Assembly: GCA_000310025.1 (NCBI GenBank)
Contig: FN648069.1
Coordinates: 154,631-218,630, forward strand
Origin: Ectocarpus siliculosus
Lineage: Eukaryota; Sar; Phaeophyceae; Ectocarpales; Ectocarpaceae
Direction of reading: 5' to 3'
Length of the DNA: 64,000 bases
Positions 12,108-21,989 of this stretch are shown here, piece by piece (position 1 is the stretch's first letter; every line of letters begins with the position of its first letter). Made by a program: the position numbers and the translations under genes. The notes beneath the pieces are model-generated. The model was not told the origin of the DNA and did not search any database. It was given only the letters and a program-made list of their open reading frames with translations.

Positions 12108-15082
12108 GTTATACCATGTAGCCGTTACCCTGTCGTCTTGTTGCTCAGCGGACGCCAACTACTCCAGTTTCACGCAGCCCACCTTTTCGTTTCCCTCGCG
12201 TGCACTCGTCTAACGTCACGTACAACTACTAAGGACTAATACACACTTGCGTCTCGACTCTCTCGCCGACACCTGTGCGTGCCGATCTTGCCGCCCAATG
12301 GTGCTGCGCTTGCCGATCGGCATGGATTCTGTGAACCGTTTCTCAGGGTGGACTGGAACCTGATGCTCAGTTATGACGGTGGACCGAACCACGCTGGCAA
12401 CCTGTGCGACACTCCCATCGTCAGCAACGAGGTGATTCTAACGTATATACCGCTTTTCATGGCCGAAAATCCCGTGGTACGCTGGTATCCTGTGTGGCAT
12501 CCCCGACATCGGCAACGAAGTGATTCTGACGACCACCATGCGTACCGCATTTTCATGGCCGAAAACCCCCGCGGTATGATTGTGTGGGTACCCTTCCGTG
12601 GGTAGTTGGCCTGTGACCTACGGAAGTCATCCGCGTCATTTGGACCAGTACGGATGTCGGCAGGTACTGAGTTGAGACCCGATCGATTTTTTAGTGTGAA
12701 GACAACAGCAAAGTGTGGACGGAGGGAGTCAATCAAATTGACGTGGTGCCGGCACGGGCAAGTTGCCAGCTGCGGACCCCGCCTTCCCCCCAAAAGTCAC
12801 TGGAAGAATAAGGCCACTCTGTGATCACTGCTGTCTCGTAGGCCTGACCCACAAACAGCCCTGAAAGAGACCCTGAAAAGCCGGCAGATTCAACAATGGC
12901 CGTCCCACCCGATCAGCTCAGGAGGTGCCCGTTAGGGCGCCCTATTTGTGCTTGTTTGTTGTTGGTCATCCCATTTGTTTTGGGCGTCCGTCACTCAACC
13001 TTTCGGTGAAATTGGTCACCTGTCACCTTTCGGCACAACTTCTCATACTTCGGTATAATTAGTCACCGTTCGGTACAACTAGTTACCTTTCTGGACGCAC
13101 CAGCCGGGGTCGCACCGCAGGAATGCCTTTGCAAGACATTCTTTCTCGTTAGCGCTCACAGACATGTGGCCGCTGTTTTCTCAACCTTCGGTGCTGCGGC
13201 ATGCCCACGGCGATGGCCTCTGGCCCTATCCAAATACGAAGTACTTGACATAAGTGGCATCAACAACGGCAAGAAGAATACTAGTACTAATAAAAAAGAC
13301 CGAGAGAACCTGCTCTTGACCCAACCCGTTTCTGGTATACGATGGTACGAAGTATTTCTATGAAGCACTTGGGGGTGTGTTTGCGTCTACTGCATGTACA
13401 GCAGCGCGCCGACAAAAAACAGCGCTTGGGACTCTAGACAATAACCAGTGCTGTTTCAACATTTTTGGGGTCGTTACACCGACTTCCTCTCCTTTTTCGT
13501 TCGCCGCCGCCGCCGCCGCGTATGTTTCCTCCCCCTCTGCAGAACCACACGGACGTCATCTTCCAGCCGATGTTCTACTCCATCGGCCACATGTCGAAGT
13601 TTGCCCAGCCCGGAGCGAGGCGGCTCAAGAGTCACGTAACGGGGCTGTACCAGAACGGTGGGAGCGGGCCTTCCACAGCCTTGGCCGGTAAGGGACCATA
13701 GCACTTCTGTTGGGCGCTGCTCGCTGCTGTTGTTGTAGGGTGATTGACTCATTGTGGATTGTTTTAAGTTTTAATCAACTATCGAAACAGTGCTTGTCTT
13801 GTTGCGGATCGTTTTTTTCTGCTTTCGAAACGTTTACATATTCAGCCTGTGGGCTTCACGCATATGTAAAGTGAGCACTGACTTCAACGAAAGGGTGTTG
13901 ATTTTTGTTTTGGTTCTAGTGTGCGTGCCGTGTGAGGTGGCGACCCGATGGGGAACAATAGTCCCGGTTATTTTTTGTTGCCGTTCAACAACCCTTGCCG
14001 CTGTACTTCACGTCCATGTTCTTCGCCTGGGATGCACGTTTCGTGAAACCCCTTTCACACATACCAGGCTATCGCCATCCTGCGCTTGGGCGATGTTCTA
14101 GAGACGCTTGAATGGATTTGGAAACGGTTGAATGACCTTTGGAGACGCTTGAATGACTTTTGGAGACGCTTGAGAGACGTGTTTCGTCTTGCCATGGCTT
14201 TTGTGCATGTGCCTTTGTGCTCCTTGACTAGGCTACGAGGCCACCCTGTACGGGTGCGAGGGCAGCGTGCGCCAGAGCTGGGAGATGTCGGCGACGGGCA
14301 GGATATCCCTGGCGGACAACTTCGGTGCCCAGTACGACTGGTTCCAGCCCTTGTGCCTGTCGAAAGACATTTCGGTGAGCTAGCTGTCTCTCGCCTGTCT
14401 TTCGCTTCGGAGATGTCTCGCTGTAGTTGATGTCGTGGTGTCGTGTTTTGTTGTTGTTGATCGTATTGTGGTAGCGGCGGCGGCAGTTGCGTGATTGTTG
14501 ATCTTCACGTTGTCGTTATCGTTGTTGGTATGCTTCTCTCCCAACCTACACATACACTTCCCCCCACAAACCTGGGAAACATCCTCTAGCCATCATAAAC
14601 AGCAGTTCACGGAGAAGACGACCGACCCCTCTCCCCTAGAACTACCGGCCACACGAACCAACCTACACATTCCCTCGCCGTGACCTCTTTTCTTGCTCTT
14701 GTCCCCTACCCCCCTCCCTATCCTCTGACAATGAGCACTCCGTCTCGGTCTCATGAAGAGTAACACCCCCCCCAGCCCGCCCCCCCAATCTTGGTGGTGT
14801 GGTCCGTCCCAGCTTTGTAGGGATGCGACGTCAATGGTCTAACGGCTACGGCATGCACGGCTATGAGTACAGCCCGCCCCCCAACCTATATGCAGTCTTG
14901 CCTGCCCAGTGTGAAGCTTTTGGTTAGCTGGGATGCCCAATCAACCCATGGCACATCTGGTTTGGCACAGCCAACGGGATGATGGCCGGCTTCTGGTTCG
15001 TCCTTATGGACCGGCGAAAACCCGTCATATTGCTCCGTCACCCCGGCATTATTGTAGGGATGCGAAGTCTACGGACTGTTGA

Positions 15083-15119
<37 letters not shown>

Positions 15120-15364
15120 GTACCACCGTTTCCTGTCCATCGCGACCCTCCGTCTAACTCAGGAATCCTTCAAGTCCGTTAACTTGGTGCCCTGCGACTC
15201 CGACCAAGCCGGCACGTTCGTCTATGACCAAGACAGCGGCCGCATCGCCCTGCAGGCCGACGCCTCCTCCCCCCCCGACGCGGACCCCCAAACCGTGGCC
15301 GACGCCGAGGATCCCGTAGGTGAGAGGGCTAAGCTTTCGGTGGTTAGGTTGGGGTTCGTGACAC

Positions 15365-15399
<35 letters not shown>

Positions 15400-15471
15400 T
15401 CGGTATTTGCTGTTCTGTTGTTGTGGGTGGTGGTGTTGGTGCTTGAGATGAAGCTCTGGTGCTGGTGACGT

Positions 15472-15506
<35 letters not shown>

Positions 15507-17058
15507 TCGTGGTTGTTTCTTGTGTCGTGTTATGTTATGTTGGTGCTGCTGGTTGAAGTGAGGGTCTGGTGCTGATGCTGGTGCTGGTGGTGCGGAGGGC
15601 GGTGTTCTGTATGGTGATTGAAAACCATCTTGGCCTGTTGTCCTTGCGCGTTTCCTTTTTCGAGAAACATCTTCTACAAGTCTACATCAACCTAGCCCAC
15701 CGTGATGTGGTTCGCCGTGATGTGATGTGGTTCGTGACTAAATAGGATTCACGTGGCGTCGGTTTTGTTTTCTTGGCGTAAAGAGTAACAATTGAAGGCA
15801 CCCCCCGCGAGAGAGATTGATTGATCTATGTGGGTTGTAGTTCTCGCAAGACTAGTGTAGAGGCAGGTAGCAAAACTGCGTGAGAGAGCGAGATGGTGTG
15901 GGGATCGGGTGGCAAAGCCCCCGGAGAATAGTCTAGTTTCATCCTGCTGTACTCGTTGTTTTTCATGCTGCTGCTGCAAATAGACTGTCACCCACACGTA
16001 GGCGCAGGACATCTACCTACCGTTTATAACCTCCTCGGTCTTCTCGTCGAAGTAAAACAACGTTGGAATTGATTTTTTCATTCAGTGCACGTCAAAACGA
16101 CCAACCCTCTCATGCGCTTTTTGCGTGGGTGTCAGTTTCAGGATCGACGGAGTCAGTCTGCCTGGATGTGCTCGACGGGTCTACCGATGACGGGGTGGTG
16201 CTAACCCTTAACCCGTGCGATCTGGAATCCACATCAGAGGACACTAGCAGCGGTCAGCGATGGGAATTTGCTGAGGTATGCGGCTCTTGTTGTTGTTGTC
16301 GTTGTTGTTTGTTGCTCTAGGTATTGATTGTTGTTGTCGAGCGCGATAACGAGAGTTTCACTTTATTGATTGTTTTTGTTCTATTTTCGCCCAAGTCGTT
16401 TTGTTGAAACCGGTGGTTAGGCGTGTTGAAACCGGTGGTGGTTACAAACACGATTACAGGAGGAGAGGCGATCCTTTGTATCCACCGGGTACTGTGGGCG
16501 AAACATGCATGACGTCATGGTTGCCCTCCAACTCTCTTCGATTTTTCTCCACTTGTTTTTTCCGCGTTGTATCACTGCTGTTGTTCAAGCCAAACATATG
16601 CTTGCATTCCAGCCTCTCGAAAATGCACACAGCACCTTTCAAGCAACCCCCTGCTTTGAGCTCCAACAAGCTGCACTTCTTTGCCCCCCAACGGCCTAGC
16701 GACTGCGGCATCCGAGGTCAATGGTCTAACGACTACGGCATGCACGACTATGAGCACCCCCCCCCCCCAATGGCCTAAATAACGAACGACGAAAACGCAG
16801 GCGAAATCCGGCGACGGGGGAGGGGGGAGCCTGGTGTCCGCCGCCACCGGCCGGTGCATGACCGCCGGGTGGCCCTTCTTCACCGGGGCCGCCTTCGAGA
16901 TGAGCGACGCCTCCAAGGACCGCTACGGCAAGGACTACGCGGTGGTCCTGCTCAACGAGGCGGAGGAACCGGTGGAGTTCGACCTCTCCTTCCCTTCGGA
17001 GGGGTTCTCGGTCAGGGCGATCATCGGGCCCCGCGCCATCCAGACCATCCTCGCCTAA
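6487..17058 (+). CDS. GH30 glucosylceramidase-like hydrolase with ricin-type beta-trefoil
   Basis: Fourteen exons, phases all consistent: 6487-6735, 7321-7485, 7823-7906, 8332-8457, 9263-9349, 9889-9979, 10843-10975, 11385-11540, 12347-12431, 13543-13687, 14232-14374, 15163-15319, 16142-16275, 16801-17058, giving 670 residues; 5' exons are missing. Family GH30 cleaves beta-glucosyl bonds, classically glucosylceramide, in lysosomes or outside the cell. Recognisable blocks: IGFGGAFTDAA, IPMGSCDFS, LFTSPWSPPAWMK, LWGLTIQNESE (acid/base Glu, exon 5), FHWYVASW, FILSTESCNCP (nucleophile Glu, exon 8), GGPNHAGNLCDTPI and QPMFYSIGHMSKF. Exons 11-13 add a beta-trefoil with QSW and QRW motifs. Exon 14 returns to GH30 sandwich strands (DYAVVLLNEAEEPVEFDL). 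The first listed exon starts with a 15-Ser run from an AGC microsatellite followed by an acidic patch. Substrate is inferred from family only. Confidence 0.9.
6491..6538 (+). repeat. AGC/CAG microsatellite, coding
   Basis: About 15 uninterrupted CAG units open the first recognised GH30 exon. In frame they give a serine run between a splice acceptor and an Asp/Ser/Glu-rich linker, so repeat-length changes would alter the protein upstream of the catalytic domain. Confidence 0.8.
7267..7299 (+). repeat. ATG/TGA trinucleotide microsatellite
   Basis: Eleven TGA/ATG units sit in the first GH30 intron, about 20 bases upstream of the CAG acceptor at 7320. They replace the usual pyrimidine tract, which is reduced to a short TTTGTCTAACC stretch. 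Confidence 0.8.
7644..7750 (+). repeat. R1 dispersed repeat copy 3
   Basis: The most complete plus-strand copy: TTGTCTTCACATTC, then AGCCGTTCCGGTCTCCCCTC, AGCACCTTCTGATGTCCGTA, CTGGTCCAGCCGACACGGAC and GGTCACAGGCCACCTACCCC. It lies in GH30 intron 2, downstream of a CTG/TTG microsatellite (7545-7581). Confidence 0.75.
8040..8285 (+). repeat. Imperfect CTG/GTT trinucleotide field
   Basis: About 245 bases of interspersed CTG, TTG and GAT triplets in GH30 intron 3. Long frames here, such as poly-Leu on the plus strand and Gln/Ala/Thr-rich on the minus strand, are by-products of the repeat and not genes. Confidence 0.7.
10022..10135 (+). repeat. R1 dispersed repeat copy 4
   Basis: CTGTCTTCACATCAGACACC, then GTTCCGATCTTTATATCTAC, CTGTCCCTACTAGTCTAACG and GTGGTCACAGGCCAACATAC. 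It follows directly on a (GTT)n run at 10002-10020, as in copies 1 and 3. Confidence 0.65.
11003..11090 (+). repeat. R2 dispersed repeat copy 2
   Basis: A diverged copy: GCTATCATGTAACCGATCGC, CGTGGTCGTTGGACCGTTGA, TCTCGCATCACTACAATGCC and GAGAGTCATGCCGGGCTTTC. It matches the minus-sense order of copy 1, so it is inverted relative to the copies at 14808 and 16700. It lies in the GH30 intron after 10975. Confidence 0.5.
12388..12572 (+). repeat. Tandem duplication of a GH30 exon end and donor
   Basis: The last about 40 bases of the exon ending at 12431, plus about 50 bases of intron, are repeated from about 12483. Blocks in common are CCTGTG-G-C--CCC, GCAACGA, GTGATTCT-ACG and TTTTCATGGCCGAAAA-CCC. 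The second copy is diverged and would not extend the protein usefully. The alignment to GH30 supports the first copy as the real exon end. Confidence 0.7.
12590..12712 (-). repeat. R1 dispersed repeat copy 5, inverted
   Basis: On the minus strand it reads GCTGTTGTCTTCACACTAAA, then CAGTACCTGCCGACATCCGT, ACTGGTCCAAATGACGCGGA and GTCACAGGCCAACTACCCAC. It is the only inverted copy of R1, in the GH30 intron after 12431. Confidence 0.75.
12985..13095 (+). repeat. Short CGGTACAACTAGTCACC-like tandem repeat
   Basis: Five to six degenerate units of about 20 bases share a TTCGG(T/C)-A-AA-T(A/T)GTCACC pattern: TTCGGTGAAATTGGTCACC, TTCGGCACAACTTCTCAT, TTCGGTATAATTAGTCACC, TTCGGTACAACTAGTTACC. Intronic, with no known function. 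Confidence 0.6.
14100..14181 (+). repeat. Four-unit 21-22 bp tandem repeat
   Basis: Units of the form GAGACGCTTGAATGACTTTTG occur four times with small changes, the last one truncated. They lie about 50 bases upstream of the acceptor at 14231 in GH30. Confidence 0.75.
14808..14880 (+). repeat. R2 dispersed repeat copy 3
   Basis: GCTTTGTAGGGATGCGACGT, CAATGGTCTAACGGCTACGG and CATGCACGGCTATGAGTACA, followed by a C-rich tract. It is in the GH30 intron after 14374, in the same orientation as the copy at 16700. Confidence 0.75.
15040..15085 (+). repeat. R2 dispersed repeat copy 4, partial
   Basis: GGCATTATTGTAGGGATGCG, then AAGTCTACGGACTGTTGAC. Only the 5' half of the unit is present; it runs into the AC microsatellite. 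Confidence 0.45.
15087..15117 (+). repeat. AC dinucleotide microsatellite
   Basis: Fifteen AC units in the GH30 intron, ending about 45 bases before the acceptor at 15162. Confidence 0.85.
16700..16762 (+). repeat. R2 dispersed repeat copy 5
   Basis: GACTGCGGCATCCGAGGTCA, then ATGGTCTAACGACTACGGCA, TGCACGACTATGAGCACC and a C-run. It lies in the last GH30 intron and ends about 40 bases before the acceptor at 16800. Confidence 0.7.
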
Positions 17059-19671
17059 GTAAACACGGAGGGCTTTTTTTGATGTGGCCCTTTCGAGTGG
17101 GCGTTCATTCGTGACCTCGGGGTCTTCTTTTACGGACGTGACCCCGGGGACAAAACATGATCGTCCCCGGGGTATCATTCAGGATGTAGTCGCTCTTGGT
17201 TGAATAGTTTCAGGCGGGGTCCACAGCTGAGGTAGGGGCCTCGCAGACCGTAGAGGGTAGTTAGTGGTGAGGTGGAGGGCTGTTCGGGAACAGCCGGAGC
17301 GGATTTCGTCGGACTGGTTCCGGGGGTATCCACGGCTTGGGGTAGGGGCCTCGCAGACCGTGGAGGGTAGTGGTGGGTGGTTTGGGAACAGCAACAGCCG
17401 GAGCGGATTGCGTCTGACGGAGCTATGGCTCCGCCCCTTGGAAGCACAGCAGCGGTAGATAGCGGTGTTGGGTTCTTTGGGCCATCCAGACGACTTTTAA
17501 CCTCTTGTTGTGGTTCGATAGACGCGCAGCTATTAATAGCGGCAGGTACTGCCACGACGCGCAGCGAGCTGGGCCATCAGGCCTCGTCCGCTTTTCTGCG
17601 AACGAACCTGATTTCGCGCTGTTATGGATTGATTTAGGCATGTACGGGTGTGGGTGTAGACTAATAGTGATGGGGTTGTTTGTGTTGTTGCCCCAGTCTG
17701 AAGGAGGAACAATCAATGAGTTTGGTACCCGGTCTCCGCAGAGTTTGTCCCTCTCCTCCCCATTCGTGGGCCCTTTGAACCGAGGCGTGTTGATGCGTTC
17801 TGCGAGAGAAAGACGGACGGACCAGTACGTCCAAATAGCAACTCAGTTAATTAAGTGATACGAAGTACCTTGATAGCGACGACTTCTTCTGCCGCCGTGC
17901 AAAAGAGCAGCATCAGACGGGTGTCGATCAGACGGGCTTCATTCCCTTCCGTTGAGGGTACCCGCTACTGTGGCAAGTCGTCGTTTAGTTAGTTGGGGTT
18001 ACGTTTTGGTAGCAGCTTTGCCGTTGGCGACATCGGAATGAAGCGTGGTTGTGTTGATTCTACCCAGCCTGGTAGGGTTCGACCTTTAGGCGGTGCGATT
18101 ACATCGATGTTTACAAGTCAGCGAGGCAGCAGCGTAGGTTTTTGGGCGGAGGTAGGTACGCATGCAAATAGACTAGTCTAGTCTCGGGTCAGGTGGGAGT
18201 CAGTTCACAGTGTTTCCATGAGGTGCTTTGTCTGCGAGGAGATAGAATATTGATTGCTAGACTACAGTATACAGGACACATCGCTAAAAGTAATCAATTG
18301 GAGCTATAATGCATAAACCTAGACACCAAATCTGGATACCGCGCTCGAGAAAGGGTAGGGTAACGCTTCTCGACGCGCGTGGACCTCGCGGCGCGGAAAT
18401 CGCCATTCTTATCGTCGTCGTCTCCAACAAGAGTGGGTATGCTGCTGCTGTCTCCGCCTTCGCTTCAAGGCTGCCGACGTCTAGATCCGACGAAACAGAC
18501 CCGTTCAGCCCAGCCGAGCAAAGGCGATACTGCTGTGAAAGGGACAGAGAGAATAAATCCTCAGACAGTTGGGGTGGAGTAGGGGGACTCGGCACGTTTT
18601 GCTTGTGGTCAGGTCGTAAATGAAGTGCGAAACGCACGAAGTCGTGCTGTCGGGACTTGTAATCGAAGGCTGCAGCTGCGGCGCGAAAAATCCGCAACTG
18701 ATTCCGGGGCCCGAACGTCCTCTCCATTCATCTTCCACTGCTGCAAGCAGTCGTAGCCGGACCTACGCATAGTGTTTTGGGATGCTCTTCTCCACAAAAA
18801 CACACCAGTGTATTGTTTTAGTCCGGGGGTCACCGTGGAATTCGTGCGTCTTTTTCAGTCGACACCAACGTTTCAAGAACGTTTCACTGTTGTTGTCCAC
18901 GTCGAACACAGGGGAAGGGGTCCCAGGTGTGTGACTTGTCGAGTCGCGTTTGCCGTTCTCTCTGTTTCCATGCCGCTGCTATCCACTACAAACCACCCTG
19001 TGGTGCTGTTACGATGTAGTGCTACGCGATATGTCTACCACCGCTGTACCTGTCCTTTATCAAATATCTAAATCTTATTCTCGATACACTCGATTTTCTC
19101 AAATCACCCCTCTACAGCACCTCTTTGGAAGTTCCTCCGCTCTCCCCCGGCCAACGCCACATGAGTACAAGGTGCACCTTTTACTTGTCCCTGGGTTTAT
19201 TGCCCAGCAAGCAGGAGAATCCGGCGAAGCTTTCACGACGCGACAAACATCTCTAAACCTTGTGGGCACCTTGAGCTGTTTCCCTACATATGTATGTTCA
19301 CCAAGCCAGCTCAAGACCCACAAGTTCAAGTACGATTTTCGGTGAAGGCTTCACGAACGAGCAGAACTCTCTTATTGGTACACGGGTTCAGCTGGGTTTT
19401 TTACAAAAGAATGTTCCTGTTTTTTTTCTCTACACGTGCAACTCCACGCGACCGATGTGCAGGAGTTCGTCGGTGTGGCCGACGACATTTCTCGTACAAA
19501 TGGTAAAACCCAGCAGAGATTTACAAAAAAAAAGAAAAAGTGGAGATCCTTTCGTAGGGGTACAATCTCTCAAAGTCCGTCGAAGACGATACTGTACGCT
19601 CTTTTTGACATTGGCGTCAAGGAAGAGATTCGAACTCTCGCGGGAATAGCCCACATAAGGAGAAAGCAGTA
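17059..19671. other. Convergent intergenic region, GH30 to SDR
   Basis: Both flanking genes end toward this stretch, so it should hold their 3' UTRs and polyadenylation sites; no clear AATAAA-type signal could be assigned. It contains one direct repeat (17205-17420). Open frames of 60-150 codons occur on both strands, but none shows a known domain or family-like composition. Confidence 0.5.
17205..17420 (+). repeat. Two-copy direct repeat, about 120 bp unit
   Basis: Two copies share GTAGGGGCCTCGCAGACCGT, GGAGGGTAGT, GGTTTGGGAACAGC or its variant, and CAGCCGGAGCGGATT-CGTC. They start near 17230 and 17340. Intergenic, downstream of GH30. Confidence 0.7.
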
Positions 19672-21940
19672 TCACGAAGGGGGCTTGCCGTTGGCCATGA
19701 TGAACATCGGAAGCAACCAATCAGGCACGGAACTGGTGTCGATTTTCGTACCCTCCGGCAAAATCTTGGGGAAGAGGTAGGTCGGGAGCAGGAAACGGAG
19801 AGATCGGATGGAGGGCGGCGTGTCTCCTCCGACGTCCGTGAAGCCGTACTGCTTGGCTAGCTCGGCCACGATTTGCACCTGGGTTGGTTGGTTTGGACAG
19901 CGTTACAAGAGAGAGAGAGAGAGAAAATCAAAGCAAGAGTCAGGAAAGGACAAGAAAATGTTGCAGAAGTCTAGACTAGTTCTCGATGGAAAAGTGGACG
20001 GACGATGCCATCAACGGCACATATGCCGCACCTTGCCCCGACGAGCTTATTCTACATGCGGCGACTTTTACAAAATCTGCACGTACGTGCGCTCGGGCCG
20101 AAAAGAACAACACAGTCATCAGAACCGTGTTTGGTTTACGTGCCATCAACAGTACATATGCCGCACCTTGCCCCGACGAGCTTACTCTACATGCGACGAC
20201 TGACAAGATATATCCTGCACGCACGCACGTGCACTGGAACCAACAGAAAAACACCGTCATCAGAACCTTGTTGGTTTACGTGCTATCAACGACAACTTAT
20301 TCCGTACCTTGCCAGTCTTCTTTAGGATCTCGGGATCTGCCGCGAGCGCCGCCACCGCCCGGCCCGTGAAGAAAGGTGTCTCCATCGGAGAGCTCAACGC
20401 GATTCCTGTCTGTCGCACGAAAAAAAAAAAAAGGAATCACCGATGTTTACGCGGTCAAGAACTTATGCCAGGCAGTCTAACACTATGTACGAGGAGGGTA
20501 TTTGTGCCCCCCCTCTCAACCTCCCCCGCCGCTGCTGTTGAAGGGCAATTCGAATGTTCGATGCGGGTGCCGCTACTATATGATGAATGGTCCAGCGTCT
20601 CAGCATGCGTAAAGAAGCAATGAGCACACCCCCCCACCCCTTTACATGGTGGAAGCTCATACGCTTCGTGAGACTCACTCTCCGGTCAAACCACCAATCA
20701 CTCATGTCATGGTTGCCCGCTGCAAACCCGTTGTTCGAACGAGCTACGAGGGTTCCTAGTTTAGATATATTTCGGTACGGTACGGCACCGCACGGTACGG
20801 CGGCACTGGCCCGCAGCTAATAAATATTTCGTTTAAGAAACAGACGCTCAATTTTCACGAGCAACACAGCTCAGCGGTGGATCCTACACTTAAAATTATA
20901 TATAACAACCTGTGCTCGACCTTGGCCATGAAAATTATGGTCCGATTTTGACCTGGAAGACGTTCTGCAAGACTATAAGAGTATTCGTGACGGCGGGGCC
21001 TGTTGGGTCTCTCACATTCGCCTCGAACTCTGCAGGGTTCTTCGTCATCAAGCTCTTCATCTTCTCTGTTTTGACGATCCCAGGGTACACGGATACCACG
21101 GCCACTTTCTCCTCTTCCAGCTCTGTGCGGCGAGAAGCAAGAATGCAGGGAAAGAGAGAGGCATGAATACATTGAAAGTGGAAAAATAATTCGGTTTGTT
21201 GTTGGATTGTGAGTAGACATCGCTTCAACGGTGAATTTCTTCCCTACGATTTTGAGCGAGAGAGGTTGAAAATGTGCGTGTTGAAAGAGCAGAGCATGAA
21301 ATTGCCCAAGTACTGTTGTCGCTGTCGTTGTTGTTGTTGCCGACGTCGTCGCTCTTGCCGTCAAAGGGAGCCGTAGCCCCCACAAACTCCGCACAGGCTC
21401 ACGAAAAAGAGAGCCGCAGAAACCTTCACTCCGACATCGCGCGTGAAACTCGAACTCAAACCATCGCAGGAAAACGTGAAAAATGACGGCAGTTTCTCGC
21501 TTGCTCACCTATCGCCATGTCCTTCGCCAGACGGTCAACCCCCGCCTTCCCCACGCCGTAGGCCACGTTGAACCTATTTTGGTTGGTTCCCGAAGCGAAA
21601 AAATCGTGGAATTTTGGTTTGTGGAAAGTGGAAAGCCTAGGAAGGTACATACGGTTCGTGAGAAGAAAGATGCGAAACCAAACAATAAACCGACCTCGAG
21701 TTGAGCAAGCAAACTCGTTTCGTGTGCTCAGGGGGGAGGGGGGAGGTAGGATCGTGCGTGCCAAGACATGCACTAGAGCATTGCACCGTCAGCGGGAAGA
21801 AAAAATAATGTGGTTCCGAACAACAGGAAAAATGCAAAAGAAGCGACATAAAATTACCTCTCGCCTGCCGTGTCCAAGAACGACATGATTTATAGGAGCT
21901 GCGACAGCCCGTCCCGATCGGATGGTTTTGGCAACACAGA

Positions 21941-21989
<49 letters not shown>

